DNA of 64,000 nt from Paraburkholderia phenoliruptrix (GTDB taxonomy: Bacteria > Pseudomonadota > Gammaproteobacteria > Burkholderiales > Burkholderiaceae): positions 62,001-126,000 of the forward strand of contig NZ_CADIKB010000004.1 of the NCBI RefSeq assembly GCF_902859825.1, in the 5' to 3' direction. The notes under the pieces were generated by a model. The model made no database searches, had not been told where the DNA came from, and saw only the letters and a program-made list of their open reading frames with translations. The first letter of the stretch is position 1. Every line of letters starts with the position of its first letter. The translations under genes were made by a program, and so were the position numbers. This document shows positions 26,522 to 33,732 of this stretch, piece by piece.

Positions 26522-27156
26522 TGCAATGCGCCCCAGCGTTCGGTGGCGGGTTCGGCCGACGCCCACTTCCAGGTATCGCCGTCGCGGCAGATCGACGCGA
26601 CGTAGAACGCGCTGCTGGCCGGGACGTTTTTCGTGGCGATGTGGTCGACGGAGAAGACGATTTCCTTGCAGTCGAGCGCGCCCGCGCTGATCGTGCGGCT
26701 GACCGTGACGCGGCCGTGCTCGTCGTCTTCGATCGGCATGGAATGCGTGACGCTCCACGGGGCGACTGCGCCGACGTCGAGCGGGCCGGCGATTTTCGCG
26801 ATGCCGTCCTGCGTGTTCTTGTGGACCACGCGCTCCGAGTACTGCACGCCGGCTCGCGCCGCGGCCACCGCGCCGAGACCGATGCCGGTCGCGACGGCGG
26901 CATTGCTCGTGACTTTCGCGGCGAGCGCGGCGCCGGCGATACCCGCACCGGCAGTCGCGCCTTCCGTGTAGACCGAACTGCAGCCGGAGAGCGTCGACCC
27001 GAGCGCCACGGCGAGGGCCGCGAACGCCGTGGCCCCACGACGTCCACGGGCAGCCGGTTGCTGGCCGCCAGCTTCAACGCGCGACCCGAAGCGCAGTGTC
27101 AGGAGCGTTTCCAGGCGCGCTCCGAACCACGCGCCGCACACTGTTTTGTTTTGCAT
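26518..27156 (-). CDS. lipoprotein, tandem paralogue 1
   Basis: A 212-residue predicted lipoprotein. The start at 27154-27156 has AGGGA just upstream. An unusually long basic N-region of about 40 residues precedes the hydrophobic stretch and the lipobox STLSGCSS, so a later start (for example a GTG) is possible. A glycine/alanine-rich membrane-like segment, then PWSVTHSMPIEDD, ALDCKEIVFSVD and the terminal WKWASAEPATERWG mirror the downstream paralogue. Function is unknown; the shared ending suggests a common partner or fold. It is first in a two-gene operon. Confidence 0.8.
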   Translation of the reverse strand: MQNKTVCGAWFGARLETLLTLRFGSRVEAGGQQPAARGRRGATAFAALAVALGSTLSGCSSVYTEGATAGAGIAGAALAAKVTSNAAVATGIGLGAVAAARAGVQYSERVVHKNTQDGIAKIAGPLDVGAVAPWSVTHSMPIEDDEHGRVTVSRTISAGALDCKEIVFSVDHIATKNVPASSAFYVASICRDGDTWKWASAEPATERWGALQ

Positions 27157-27397
27157 TCCCTGTCTCTGTTCTTGCAAGTGCCGCGGTTCGCGCGAAGGAA
27201 GCGTCGAACCCGCGGCAGATCGTCCCATCGTTAAAAATGGGCTGCTGCATTTTGCAGGATGCGTTTTGTAAATGGCAGAGGGAAAGTGCAAGCAATTGCA
27301 AAAGATGATGCGCGTCAAACCGGTTTCTGCTCGGCCTGCAGGCCGGTTTGATTGGTGGTGCGAACTGTTTCGAGAGGAAAGTGCTGCGCGCGCCCGT

Positions 27398-28456
27398 CTA
27401 CTGTTCTGTATCTTCTTCCGTGCTTTCGTCGCCGTATGCGCTTAGGCGGTTGTAGAGCGTTTTGAGGCTGACGCCGAGCGCTTTTGCCGCGCGCCGCTTG
27501 TCGCCGCCGCAGTACTTCAGCGTGCCGAGAATGATCTGCTTCTGCGCGTCGGCGAGCGGCGTGCCGATCCACACGCTCATCGCATCGCCTTGCGTGACGG
27601 GCCGCTTCACTTTCGACGCGAGGTGCGGATGCGGCAGCTCGACTGTCTTCTCGGCGAGAATGAACGCGCGGTACACGGCGTTTTTCAGCTCGCGCACGTT
27701 GCCCGGCCACGACCACGTGCGCAGCGTTTCGATCGAGCGTTTGCTGAAACTCTTGTTGGTGCCTTCCTGCTGGTTGAGCTGCGCAAGAAAGTGCTGCGCG
27801 AGCAGTTCGCGGTCGTTCTCGCGTTCGCGCAGCGGGGGCGCGCGCAACGGAAAAACCGCGAGGCGGTACATGAGGTCTTCGCGCAAACCGTTTTCCTTGA
27901 CCGCCACGGCCGGGTCGCGATTGGTCGCGGCGATCACGCGCACATTGCCGCTGATCAGCTCATTTCCGCCCACGCGATAGAACGTGCCGGTTTCGAGCGC
28001 GCGCAAGAGTTTCACCTGGCGCACGGGCGCCATTTCGGTGACTTCGTCGAGAAAGAGCGTCCCGCCGTTCGCATGCTCGAAGTAGCCGACGCGCCCTTGC
28101 ACCGCGCCGGTGAAGCTGCCTTTTTCATGGCCGAACAACTCGGCTTCGATCAGTTCGTCGGGAATCGCGCCGCAATTCACGGCGACGAAGGGCGCCTCGC
28201 GGCGGCTGCTCTGGTCGTGGATCGTGCGGGCGATCAGCTCCTTGCCGGTGCCCGATTCGCCGATGATCAGCGCGGTTGCATCGGTGCTCGCGACGCGCTC
28301 GATCTGCTCGTACAGATCGAGCATCACCGGCGACGAGCCGTACAGCAGGCCGTACGATTTGAGTCCCGCGATGCCGTCGGCGACGCGCTGCTTCGCTTGG
28401 GCGGAAGCGCTGCCGCCGGCGGACACAGTGGGCGAGTCCAGATCGATTGACGCCAT
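27398..28456 (-). CDS. sigma-54 activator without receiver domain
   Basis: A 352-residue enhancer-binding protein. After a short N-terminus (about 45 residues, no receiver or PAS domain) comes the AAA+ domain with Walker A GESGTGKE at 66-73, the sigma-54 contact loop GSFTGA at 113-118, Walker B LFLDEV and the R-finger region. A Fis-type helix-turn-helix ends the protein (KRRAAKALGVSLKTLYNRLSAY). It should remodel sigma-54 polymerase constitutively or under control of a separate partner, like PspF or HrpR (inference). It is divergent from a DUF883 gene whose promoter carries a sigma-54 site. The ATG at 28454-28456 is used; a TTG at 28477 is an alternative. Confidence 0.9.
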   Translation of the reverse strand: MASIDLDSPTVSAGGSASAQAKQRVADGIAGLKSYGLLYGSSPVMLDLYEQIERVASTDATALIIGESGTGKELIARTIHDQSSRREAPFVAVNCGAIPDELIEAELFGHEKGSFTGAVQGRVGYFEHANGGTLFLDEVTEMAPVRQVKLLRALETGTFYRVGGNELISGNVRVIAATNRDPAVAVKENGLREDLMYRLAVFPLRAPPLRERENDRELLAQHFLAQLNQQEGTNKSFSKRSIETLRTWSWPGNVRELKNAVYRAFILAEKTVELPHPHLASKVKRPVTQGDAMSVWIGTPLADAQKQIILGTLKYCGGDKRRAAKALGVSLKTLYNRLSAYGDESTEEDTEQ

Positions 28457-28614
28457 AAACGGGGAAGTCCTGTGCAAATGAATTTCGTTGTTGCGGCGCG
28501 CAGGCCTGGGAACGAGATGGCAAAAGTCCTATCTCACAAAGGTCGATTTAACCACTTTGGCGGCGCTTCCTGCAATCTATGTGACAGCGTTCGGGCAAGC
28601 GCCGCACAAAGTCG

Positions 28615-28632
28615 GTCGAAAGTGCTTTCGAC
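28615..28632. promoter_or_regulatory. perfect 8-bp inverted repeat, candidate enhancer site
   Basis: GTCGAAAG and CTTTCGAC are separated by TG. It lies about 37 bases upstream of the sigma-54 promoter, hence about 70 bases upstream of the expected transcription start, and suits a Fis-type activator dimer. Confidence 0.55.
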
Positions 28633-28668
28633 GTCATCGCGTTGCGACCCGGGCGGCCCAGATTTACC

Positions 28669-28684
28669 GGGCACAGCGCTTGCG
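28669..28684 (+). promoter_or_regulatory. sigma-54 (-24/-12) promoter for the DUF883 gene
   Basis: GGGCAC, five bases, then TTGC: the invariant GG (28670-28671) and GC (28682-28683) have the required ten-base separation. Only the leading T of the consensus TGGCAC-N5-TTGC is missing. The predicted start lies about 75 bases before the DUF883 ATG. Confidence 0.65.
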
Positions 28685-28768
28685 GCTCGGCCGCGACATG
28701 CGTGCGCTGGGCCACATAGCGCGGCTCCCGCGCGACGCGAACATCTGAACCTGGACGAGGAGCGAAAG

Positions 28769-29086
28769 ATGACTGACACGACGCAACAGCTTGCACTCGG
28801 CGGCCAGAAGATCGTCGAGGATCTGCGAGTGCTGTTGAAGGATTCGGAGGAAATGCTGCGGCTAGCCGCGAACGTGCCGGGCGAGGGCGTCGGCGCACTG
28901 CGCCAGAAGCTCGGCAATCACGTCGAGACGCTGCAATCCGCGCTCGGCGACGCGCAGGAAAACGCGCACCGGCGCTACCGCTACGCGACGGTCAACACGG
29001 AACGTTACGTGCGACAGAACCCATGGAGCTCGGTCGCCATCGCTGCGGGCGTCGGCTTCGTGCTCGGCGTGCTGACCGCGCGCTGA
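28769..29086 (+). CDS. DUF883 family protein (ElaB/YqjD-like)
   Basis: A 105-residue protein with a long amphipathic coiled-coil-like body (KIVEDLRVLLKDSEEMLRLAANVPG, then QKLGNHVETLQSALGDAQENAHRRYRYA) and a C-terminal hydrophobic anchor WSSVAIAAGVGFVLGVLTAR. This is the layout of ElaB/YqjD/YgaM inner-membrane proteins, which bind ribosomes in stationary phase in E. coli. The start ATG follows GGAGCGAAAG. The sigma-54 promoter just upstream and the divergent activator suggest stress-dependent induction (inference). A small glycine-rich membrane protein gene follows. Confidence 0.9.
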   Translation: MTDTTQQLALGGQKIVEDLRVLLKDSEEMLRLAANVPGEGVGALRQKLGNHVETLQSALGDAQENAHRRYRYATVNTERYVRQNPWSSVAIAAGVGFVLGVLTAR

Positions 29087-29217
29087 GCGCAGTTCGGCCG
29101 GCTGCCTCCGCGATCGCCGCGGACGCGCGCCGGTGCTTACCTGCCTGGCGCTTGATCAGCACAAGCCAACGCAAGCCCCACCCCGGCCCCACCCCAGCCC
29201 AACATAAGGAGTTCATG

Positions 29218-29484
29218 ATGGCTCGACCCAAAATTGGCATTTTCGGTGCGCTCATGGCGCTCGGCGGCTATCTCGCGGTGCGCTATGTGCAGCGCAGCCG
29301 CGCGGCCCAGTCGACGACGGGGCGCGAGTTGAACCGCTGGGAAGACGAGGGCGGCGCGGTCGTGACGCCGTCGGCCTCGTCGGCGCAGTCCGGCGGAAGC
29401 GTCGCGGCAACCGCGGGTCCCGGCGCACACGGCCCGAACGGCTCCGCCCACCCCGACGCCTGGCCTTTCCCGCACAGCAGCTGA
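29218..29484 (+). CDS. small membrane-anchored hypothetical protein
   Basis: An 88-residue protein, not recognised. It starts MARPKIGIFGALMALGGYLAVRYVQRSR, one short transmembrane helix followed by basic residues, so the C-terminus is probably cytosolic. The rest is Ser/Ala/Gly-rich and looks disordered (TPSASSAQSGGSVAATAGPG). AAGGA stands seven bases before the ATG at 29218; a second ATG at 29215 is directly adjacent. It follows the DUF883 gene by about 130 bases and may share its transcript; a weak -24/-12-like pair also occurs at 29146-29160. Confidence 0.7.
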   Translation: MARPKIGIFGALMALGGYLAVRYVQRSRAAQSTTGRELNRWEDEGGAVVTPSASSAQSGGSVAATAGPGAHGPNGSAHPDAWPFPHSS

Positions 29485-29566
29485 GGCTGCTTCGCGGCCC
29501 CGCGCCGCGCCGGCCCTTCCGGCGTGCGGCGTGGGCCGGGACTGTTAAATTGTCTCAGTAAAGCCT

Positions 29567-29572
29567 TATAAT
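29567..29572 (+). promoter_or_regulatory. candidate -10 element upstream of the NtrC-type regulator
   Basis: TATAAT in an AT-rich patch (29540-29600), about 210 bases before the regulator start. No convincing -35 hexamer at standard spacing. Confidence 0.35.
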
Positions 29573-29782
29573 AGGTAAATACACAACAATAGTGCCGATC
29601 ACGCCCAATTTTTCGCGTGCATTGTTGCAATATTGAGCGAAATCGGTGACCAAGCGGTCTACGGAAGTTGGCGTATGCTCACTTTGAGAGATAGATGCCC
29701 GCTTCTCGCGCGAGGTCGTCGCCGTTTTTAGCATGCCCCGCCGCATGCTGTTCCTCCCACGCTTGCAGGCTTTCGAGACGCG

Positions 29783-31183
29783 ATGCCACATGTACTGATT
29801 GTCGATGACGACGCGAGTACCCGCGAGGCGCTTTCCGCCATCATCGGGGAAGACGGCCTCACCACCGCCACCGCGGGCGATCTGCGGGAAGCGCGCATTC
29901 AACTGGTCCGGCAGATGCCGGACGTTGTCTTTACCGATCTCAAGCTGCCCGACGGCAGCGGGGTCGAACTGTTCGAAGATCTCGACCCGCGCTCCGGCGT
30001 GGAAGTGATCGTGATTACCGGCCATGCCACCGTCGAGTCGGCGGTGAACGCGCTCAAGATGGGGGCCACCGACTATCTGGTGAAGCCGATCAACATGCAG
30101 CGCGTGAAGGCGATTCTGTCGCGCCTGCCGCGCGCCGGCGACCTGAAGGCGGAAATCGGCACATTGCGCGGCGAACTGCGCCGCATGGGCCGCTTCGGCC
30201 TGATGCTCGGCAATTCGCCGGCCATGCAGGAGGTCTACGACCAGATCGGCCGCGTCGCGCCGACGGCGGCTTCGGTGATGCTCGTCGGCGAATCCGGCAC
30301 CGGCAAGGAGGTGGCCGCGCAGACGCTGCACGAGCTGAGCCTGCGCCGCAAACATGCATTTCTCGCCGTGAATTGCGGCGCGATCTCGCCGAATCTGATC
30401 GAGTCGGAAATGTTCGGCCACGAGCGCGGTTCGTTCACGGGCGCCGACCGTCAGCACAAAGGCTATTTCGAGCGCGCGAACGGCGGCACGCTGTTCCTCG
30501 ACGAAATCACCGAAATGCCGATCGAGCTGCAGGTAAAGCTCTTGCGCGTGCTCGAAACCGGCATGTTCATGCGGGTGGGCACCACGAAGGAAATCGAGAC
30601 CGACGTGCGTCTCATCGCGGCGACCAACCGCGATCCGGAGCAGGCGGTGCTGGAGGGCAAGCTGCGGCTCGACCTCTACCATCGGCTGAACGTGTTTCCG
30701 ATCAGCCTGCCGCCGCTGCGCGATCGCGGCAAGGACGTGGAGCTGCTCGCGCAGGCGTTTCTCGACGAGCTCAACGAGCGGCACGGCACGAAAAAGCATT
30801 TCCCGCCAGCAGTGAAGGAGATGCTGCTGTCGTACCCGTGGCCCGGCAATGTGCGCGAGCTGAAGAACTATGTGCAGCGTGCGCACATTATGTCGGGCGC
30901 CGACTCGGACAGCACCGCGACGGTGCCGTTGCAGATCACGTTGTCGAAGCCCGCGGCGGGCACGGCGATCACGATTCCGTTCGGTACGTCGCTCGCCGAG
31001 GCCGACCGTCAGCTGATTCTGGCCACGCTCGAGCAGTGCGGCGGCGTCAAAACGCGTGCCGCCGAGATTCTCGGCATCAGCCTGAAGACGCTGTACAACC
31101 GCCTCGTGGAATACGGCAACGACGCGCGCGAAGAGGGCGATTCCGCCGACGAATCGCGCGCGTTGGGCGGCGCGGACGCGTAG
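29783..31183 (+). CDS. NtrC-type sigma-54 response regulator
   Basis: A 466-residue three-domain regulator. The receiver (about 1-115) has Asp8-Asp10, phosphoacceptor Asp52 in FTDLKLPDGSG and Lys101 (YLVKPI). The AAA+ domain has Walker A GESGTGKE at 169-176, the loop GSFTGA at 216-221 and Walker B LFLDEI. The Fis-type helix-turn-helix (KTRAAEILGISLKTLYNRLVEY) is near 430-450. The AAA+ and DNA-binding parts resemble the receiver-less activator 1.3 kb away, so these look like paralogues. No cognate kinase gene is adjacent. The acidic C-terminal tail is dispensable-looking. Confidence 0.93.
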   Translation: MPHVLIVDDDASTREALSAIIGEDGLTTATAGDLREARIQLVRQMPDVVFTDLKLPDGSGVELFEDLDPRSGVEVIVITGHATVESAVNALKMGATDYLVKPINMQRVKAILSRLPRAGDLKAEIGTLRGELRRMGRFGLMLGNSPAMQEVYDQIGRVAPTAASVMLVGESGTGKEVAAQTLHELSLRRKHAFLAVNCGAISPNLIESEMFGHERGSFTGADRQHKGYFERANGGTLFLDEITEMPIELQVKLLRVLETGMFMRVGTTKEIETDVRLIAATNRDPEQAVLEGKLRLDLYHRLNVFPISLPPLRDRGKDVELLAQAFLDELNERHGTKKHFPPAVKEMLLSYPWPGNVRELKNYVQRAHIMSGADSDSTATVPLQITLSKPAAGTAITIPFGTSLAEADRQLILATLEQCGGVKTRAAEILGISLKTLYNRLVEYGNDAREEGDSADESRALGGADA

Positions 31184-31292
31184 CGCCGCAAGCCGCCCTT
31201 CAGCCGGGAGCGCGGCTGCGACTCTCACAGACGGCAAGCCGGCACAGGCCTTGCTGAATCCGAACGGACACGCATCGCGAGGATCACCGACA

Positions 31293-31520
31293 ATGCCGCA
31301 ATCCGCCGCCGCTCCCGCGCAGCCCCTTCGCAAGCACGCGCATCGTCCGGAGCCGATCGAGCCGCCCACCGCGCCGCCGACACCGGGCGAGCCCGACACC
31401 GTGCCCGATCCGAGTCCGCAACCCATCGAGCCGGTCGAGCCGCCGATCGGCGATCCGCCGCCGCAGCCCACGCAAACTCCCCAGGCCAGTCGGCGTCCGC
31501 CAATCTCTCTGCGCGTCTGA
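31293..31520 (+). CDS. small proline-rich hypothetical protein
   Basis: A 75-residue protein of low complexity: about a third proline, with repeated PEPIEPP, PQPIEPVEPPIGDPPPQP segments. No signal peptide, helix or known domain. Probably intrinsically disordered. The ATG at 31293 is preceded by GAGGATCACC. The frame continues upstream to 31251, but without a better start. Similar short proline-rich genes are annotated in Burkholderiales, yet expression is unproven; compositional bias could mimic a gene. Confidence 0.5.
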   Translation: MPQSAAAPAQPLRKHAHRPEPIEPPTAPPTPGEPDTVPDPSPQPIEPVEPPIGDPPPQPTQTPQASRRPPISLRV

Positions 31521-31674
31521 GTGATCGTGGCTTGCGCCTCTAGCCTCCCGTAGGGATTTTGTGTACATGTTACAAATGCGACGCAGGTTTTACCGGCAAT
31601 TTACCGTTGCCGCTCCTAGACTGTGTTGATGCCGCCGTCGCCTGGCGGCGCGGCTTTGCCCGGAGGCATCGATC

Positions 31675-31959
31675 ATGAGACATCCAGCGCTGCGGCGCTC
31701 CGCACGCCACTCGAAGCGCGACGGCCGTCCTGCGAGCAAGGACGCTCCACCCGCGTCTTCCGCCCCTGTTCCTGACTCTCAGGCCGCGCCCGGCGCGCCC
31801 GTCACGCCAGCGGCGCCTTCGGCCGCACAGCACCACGATCCGTCCGCGCAGAACCGCGTCGCCCCGGACGCGCCGCCCGACGGCGAGTTCAACCAGGGCG
31901 GCGTGCGCCAGGAAGGCATCGACTATCAGCGCGACCTCGGCTCAGAACAGGACGCCTGA
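31675..31959 (+). CDS. small disordered hypothetical protein
   Basis: A 94-residue protein with a basic N-terminus (MRHPALRRSARHSKRDGR), an Ala/Pro/Ser-rich centre and an acidic, more structured tail (GEFNQGGVRQEGIDYQRDLGSEQDA). CGGAGG lies ten bases before the ATG, a good ribosome site. No known domain. The tail, with few prolines and mixed charges, is the only part that looks conserved in kind. Role unknown. Confidence 0.55.
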   Translation: MRHPALRRSARHSKRDGRPASKDAPPASSAPVPDSQAAPGAPVTPAAPSAAQHHDPSAQNRVAPDAPPDGEFNQGGVRQEGIDYQRDLGSEQDA

Positions 31960-32187
31960 ACGGGCCGACGCCGAAGTTCGTCTTGCCGCGAGCAACGTAT
32001 CTTCCCTGGCAATCGCTTGGCTGGAAGAAAATTCCGCAGATTGAACTTGCATCGCGAGTTCCTGCTTGTTCGTCACAATTGCATACATTTTTATTTTCGG
32101 TGCACGAAAAAAAGGCACGCGACTTGCGTGCAATTGCTCTTGCACATGTCCGTATGCAACGAAACAACTGAACCAGGTGGAGCGCCA

Positions 32188-33615
32188 ATGAGCAGACTGA
32201 TCGTGGTATCGAATCGTGTTGCGCCGACCCAGGAAGGCCGGCCCGCAGCGGGTGGCCTGGCGATCGGCGTGCTGGACGCGTTGAAGGAAACCGGCGGGGT
32301 ATGGTTCGGCTGGAGCGGCGAGACGGTGAGCGAACCGTCCGCGCCCGTGATCGAGAAGCAGGGCAACGTCACCTATGCGACCGTCGGGCTGACCAAACGC
32401 GACTACGACCAGTACTACCGCGGTTTTTCGAACGCGACGCTGTGGCCCACATTCCACTATCGCAACGACCTCTCGCGCTACGACCGTCAGGAATATGCGG
32501 GCTATCAGCGCGTCAATGCGACGCTCGCCAAGCAGCTGAAGGAGCTGCTCAAGCCCGGCGACATCATCTGGGTGCACGACTATCACCTACTGCCGTTCGC
32601 GCGCTGCCTGCGCGATCTGGGCGTGAAGAATCCGATTGGCTTCTTCCTGCACATTCCGTTTCCGGTTCCCGAAGTGCTGCGCACCATTCCGCCGCACGAC
32701 GAGCTTGTGAAGGCGATGTGCAGCTACGACGTAATCGGTTTTCAGACGGAAGCCGATCGCCAGTCGTTCGTCGATTTCATCGAGCGCGGCCATCATGGCA
32801 CCTCGAGCGAAGACGGCATGGTGCACGCGTACAACCGCTTCCTGAAGGTGGCCGCGTATCCGATCGGCATCTATCCGGATGCGATCGCCAAAGCCGCCGA
32901 GCAGTTCACCGACCGCAAGCCGGTACGCAGCCTGCGCGACGGCATGCGCGGCCGCAAGCTGATCATGAGCGTGGATCGTCTCGACTATTCGAAGGGGCTC
33001 GTCGAGCGCTTCCAGGCGTTCGAGCGTCTGCTGCTGAATGCGCCCGGCTGGCACGGACGCGTGTCGCTCGTGCAGATCGCGCCGCCGACGCGCTCCGACG
33101 TGCAGACCTATCAGCGGATTCGCCAGACGCTCGAAGGCGAGGCCGGGCGCATCAACGGCCGCTTCGCGCAGCTCGACTGGACGCCGATCCAATACCTGAA
33201 CCGCAAATATGAGCGCAATCTGCTGATGGCGCTGTTCCGTCAATCGCAGGTCGGCTATGTGACGCCGCTGCGCGACGGCATGAATCTGGTCGCAAAGGAA
33301 TATGTCGCGTCGCAGGATCCCGCCGATCCGGGCGTGCTCGTGCTCTCGCAGTTCGCCGGCGCGGCCGAGCAGTTGCCGGGCGCGCTGGTCGTCAATCCGT
33401 TCGATCTCTCGCAGATGGCCGAGGCGCTCGAGCGCGCGCTCTCGATGCCGCTCGCCGAGCGCCAGGCGCGGCACGCCGACATGATGGCGCCGATGCGCGA
33501 GAACAACCTGTCCGTGTGGCGCGATACCTTCCTCGGCGACTTGCGCAACGTGGCAACGGCGTCCTCGGTGACGGCCAAAGCGGTAAAGCTCGCTGACGTG
33601 ACGGCATCGTCGTAA
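32188..33615 (+). CDS. otsA: alpha,alpha-trehalose-phosphate synthase
   Basis: A 475-residue GT20 glycosyltransferase that joins UDP-glucose and glucose-6-phosphate to trehalose-6-phosphate, the first step of trehalose synthesis for osmotic and desiccation tolerance. Conserved segments include SNRVAP at the N-terminus, the acceptor-site YYRGFSNATLWPTFHY, VHDYHLLPFAR, FFLHIPFPVPEVLR, SVDRLDYSKGL and the donor-site TPLRDGMNLVAKEYVASQ. The length matches E. coli OtsA. AGGTGGAG precedes the ATG at 32188. The partner phosphatase gene otsB is not next to it in this window. The leader upstream is AT-rich and may carry a stress promoter. Confidence 0.97.
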   Translation: MSRLIVVSNRVAPTQEGRPAAGGLAIGVLDALKETGGVWFGWSGETVSEPSAPVIEKQGNVTYATVGLTKRDYDQYYRGFSNATLWPTFHYRNDLSRYDRQEYAGYQRVNATLAKQLKELLKPGDIIWVHDYHLLPFARCLRDLGVKNPIGFFLHIPFPVPEVLRTIPPHDELVKAMCSYDVIGFQTEADRQSFVDFIERGHHGTSSEDGMVHAYNRFLKVAAYPIGIYPDAIAKAAEQFTDRKPVRSLRDGMRGRKLIMSVDRLDYSKGLVERFQAFERLLLNAPGWHGRVSLVQIAPPTRSDVQTYQRIRQTLEGEAGRINGRFAQLDWTPIQYLNRKYERNLLMALFRQSQVGYVTPLRDGMNLVAKEYVASQDPADPGVLVLSQFAGAAEQLPGALVVNPFDLSQMAEALERALSMPLAERQARHADMMAPMRENNLSVWRDTFLGDLRNVATASSVTAKAVKLADVTASS

Positions 33616-33698
33616 GCGGTTCGGCGGTTGCGCGGCGCTTGCTCAGCCGCGTGAGCGGGTCACGTCGCAGCGGGCAAGAAGACTGGCGGTAACGGCAG

Positions 33699-33730
33699 AA
33701 AGGGCGTGCATCGCAGGATGCGCGCCCTTT
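33699..33730. terminator. hairpin between convergent otsA and MFS genes
   Basis: AAAGGGCG and CGCCCTTT plus inner GCATC/GATGC pairs around GCAG. Short T runs on both sides make it a plausible but weak bidirectional terminator. Confidence 0.5.
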
Positions 33731-33732
33731 GC

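Larger units (their letters stand above)
28457..28768. promoter_or_regulatory. divergent promoter region of the sigma-54 activator and DUF883 gene
   Basis: About 310 bases without a gene. It contains the perfect dyad 28615-28632 and the sigma-54 promoter 28669-28684 oriented toward the DUF883 gene. A GG/GC pair near 28558-28576 resembles a second -24/-12 element but has 11 rather than 10 bases between the dinucleotides. Confidence 0.6.

Noticed and set aside
27270..27300. TGGCA...GTGCA near the lipoprotein promoter as a sigma-54 site.
   Set aside because: Twelve bases separate the GG and GC dinucleotides; spacing excludes it.
28555..28576. A second sigma-54-like GG/GC pair closer to the activator gene.
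   Set aside because: The spacing between GG and GC is 11, not the required 10 bases.
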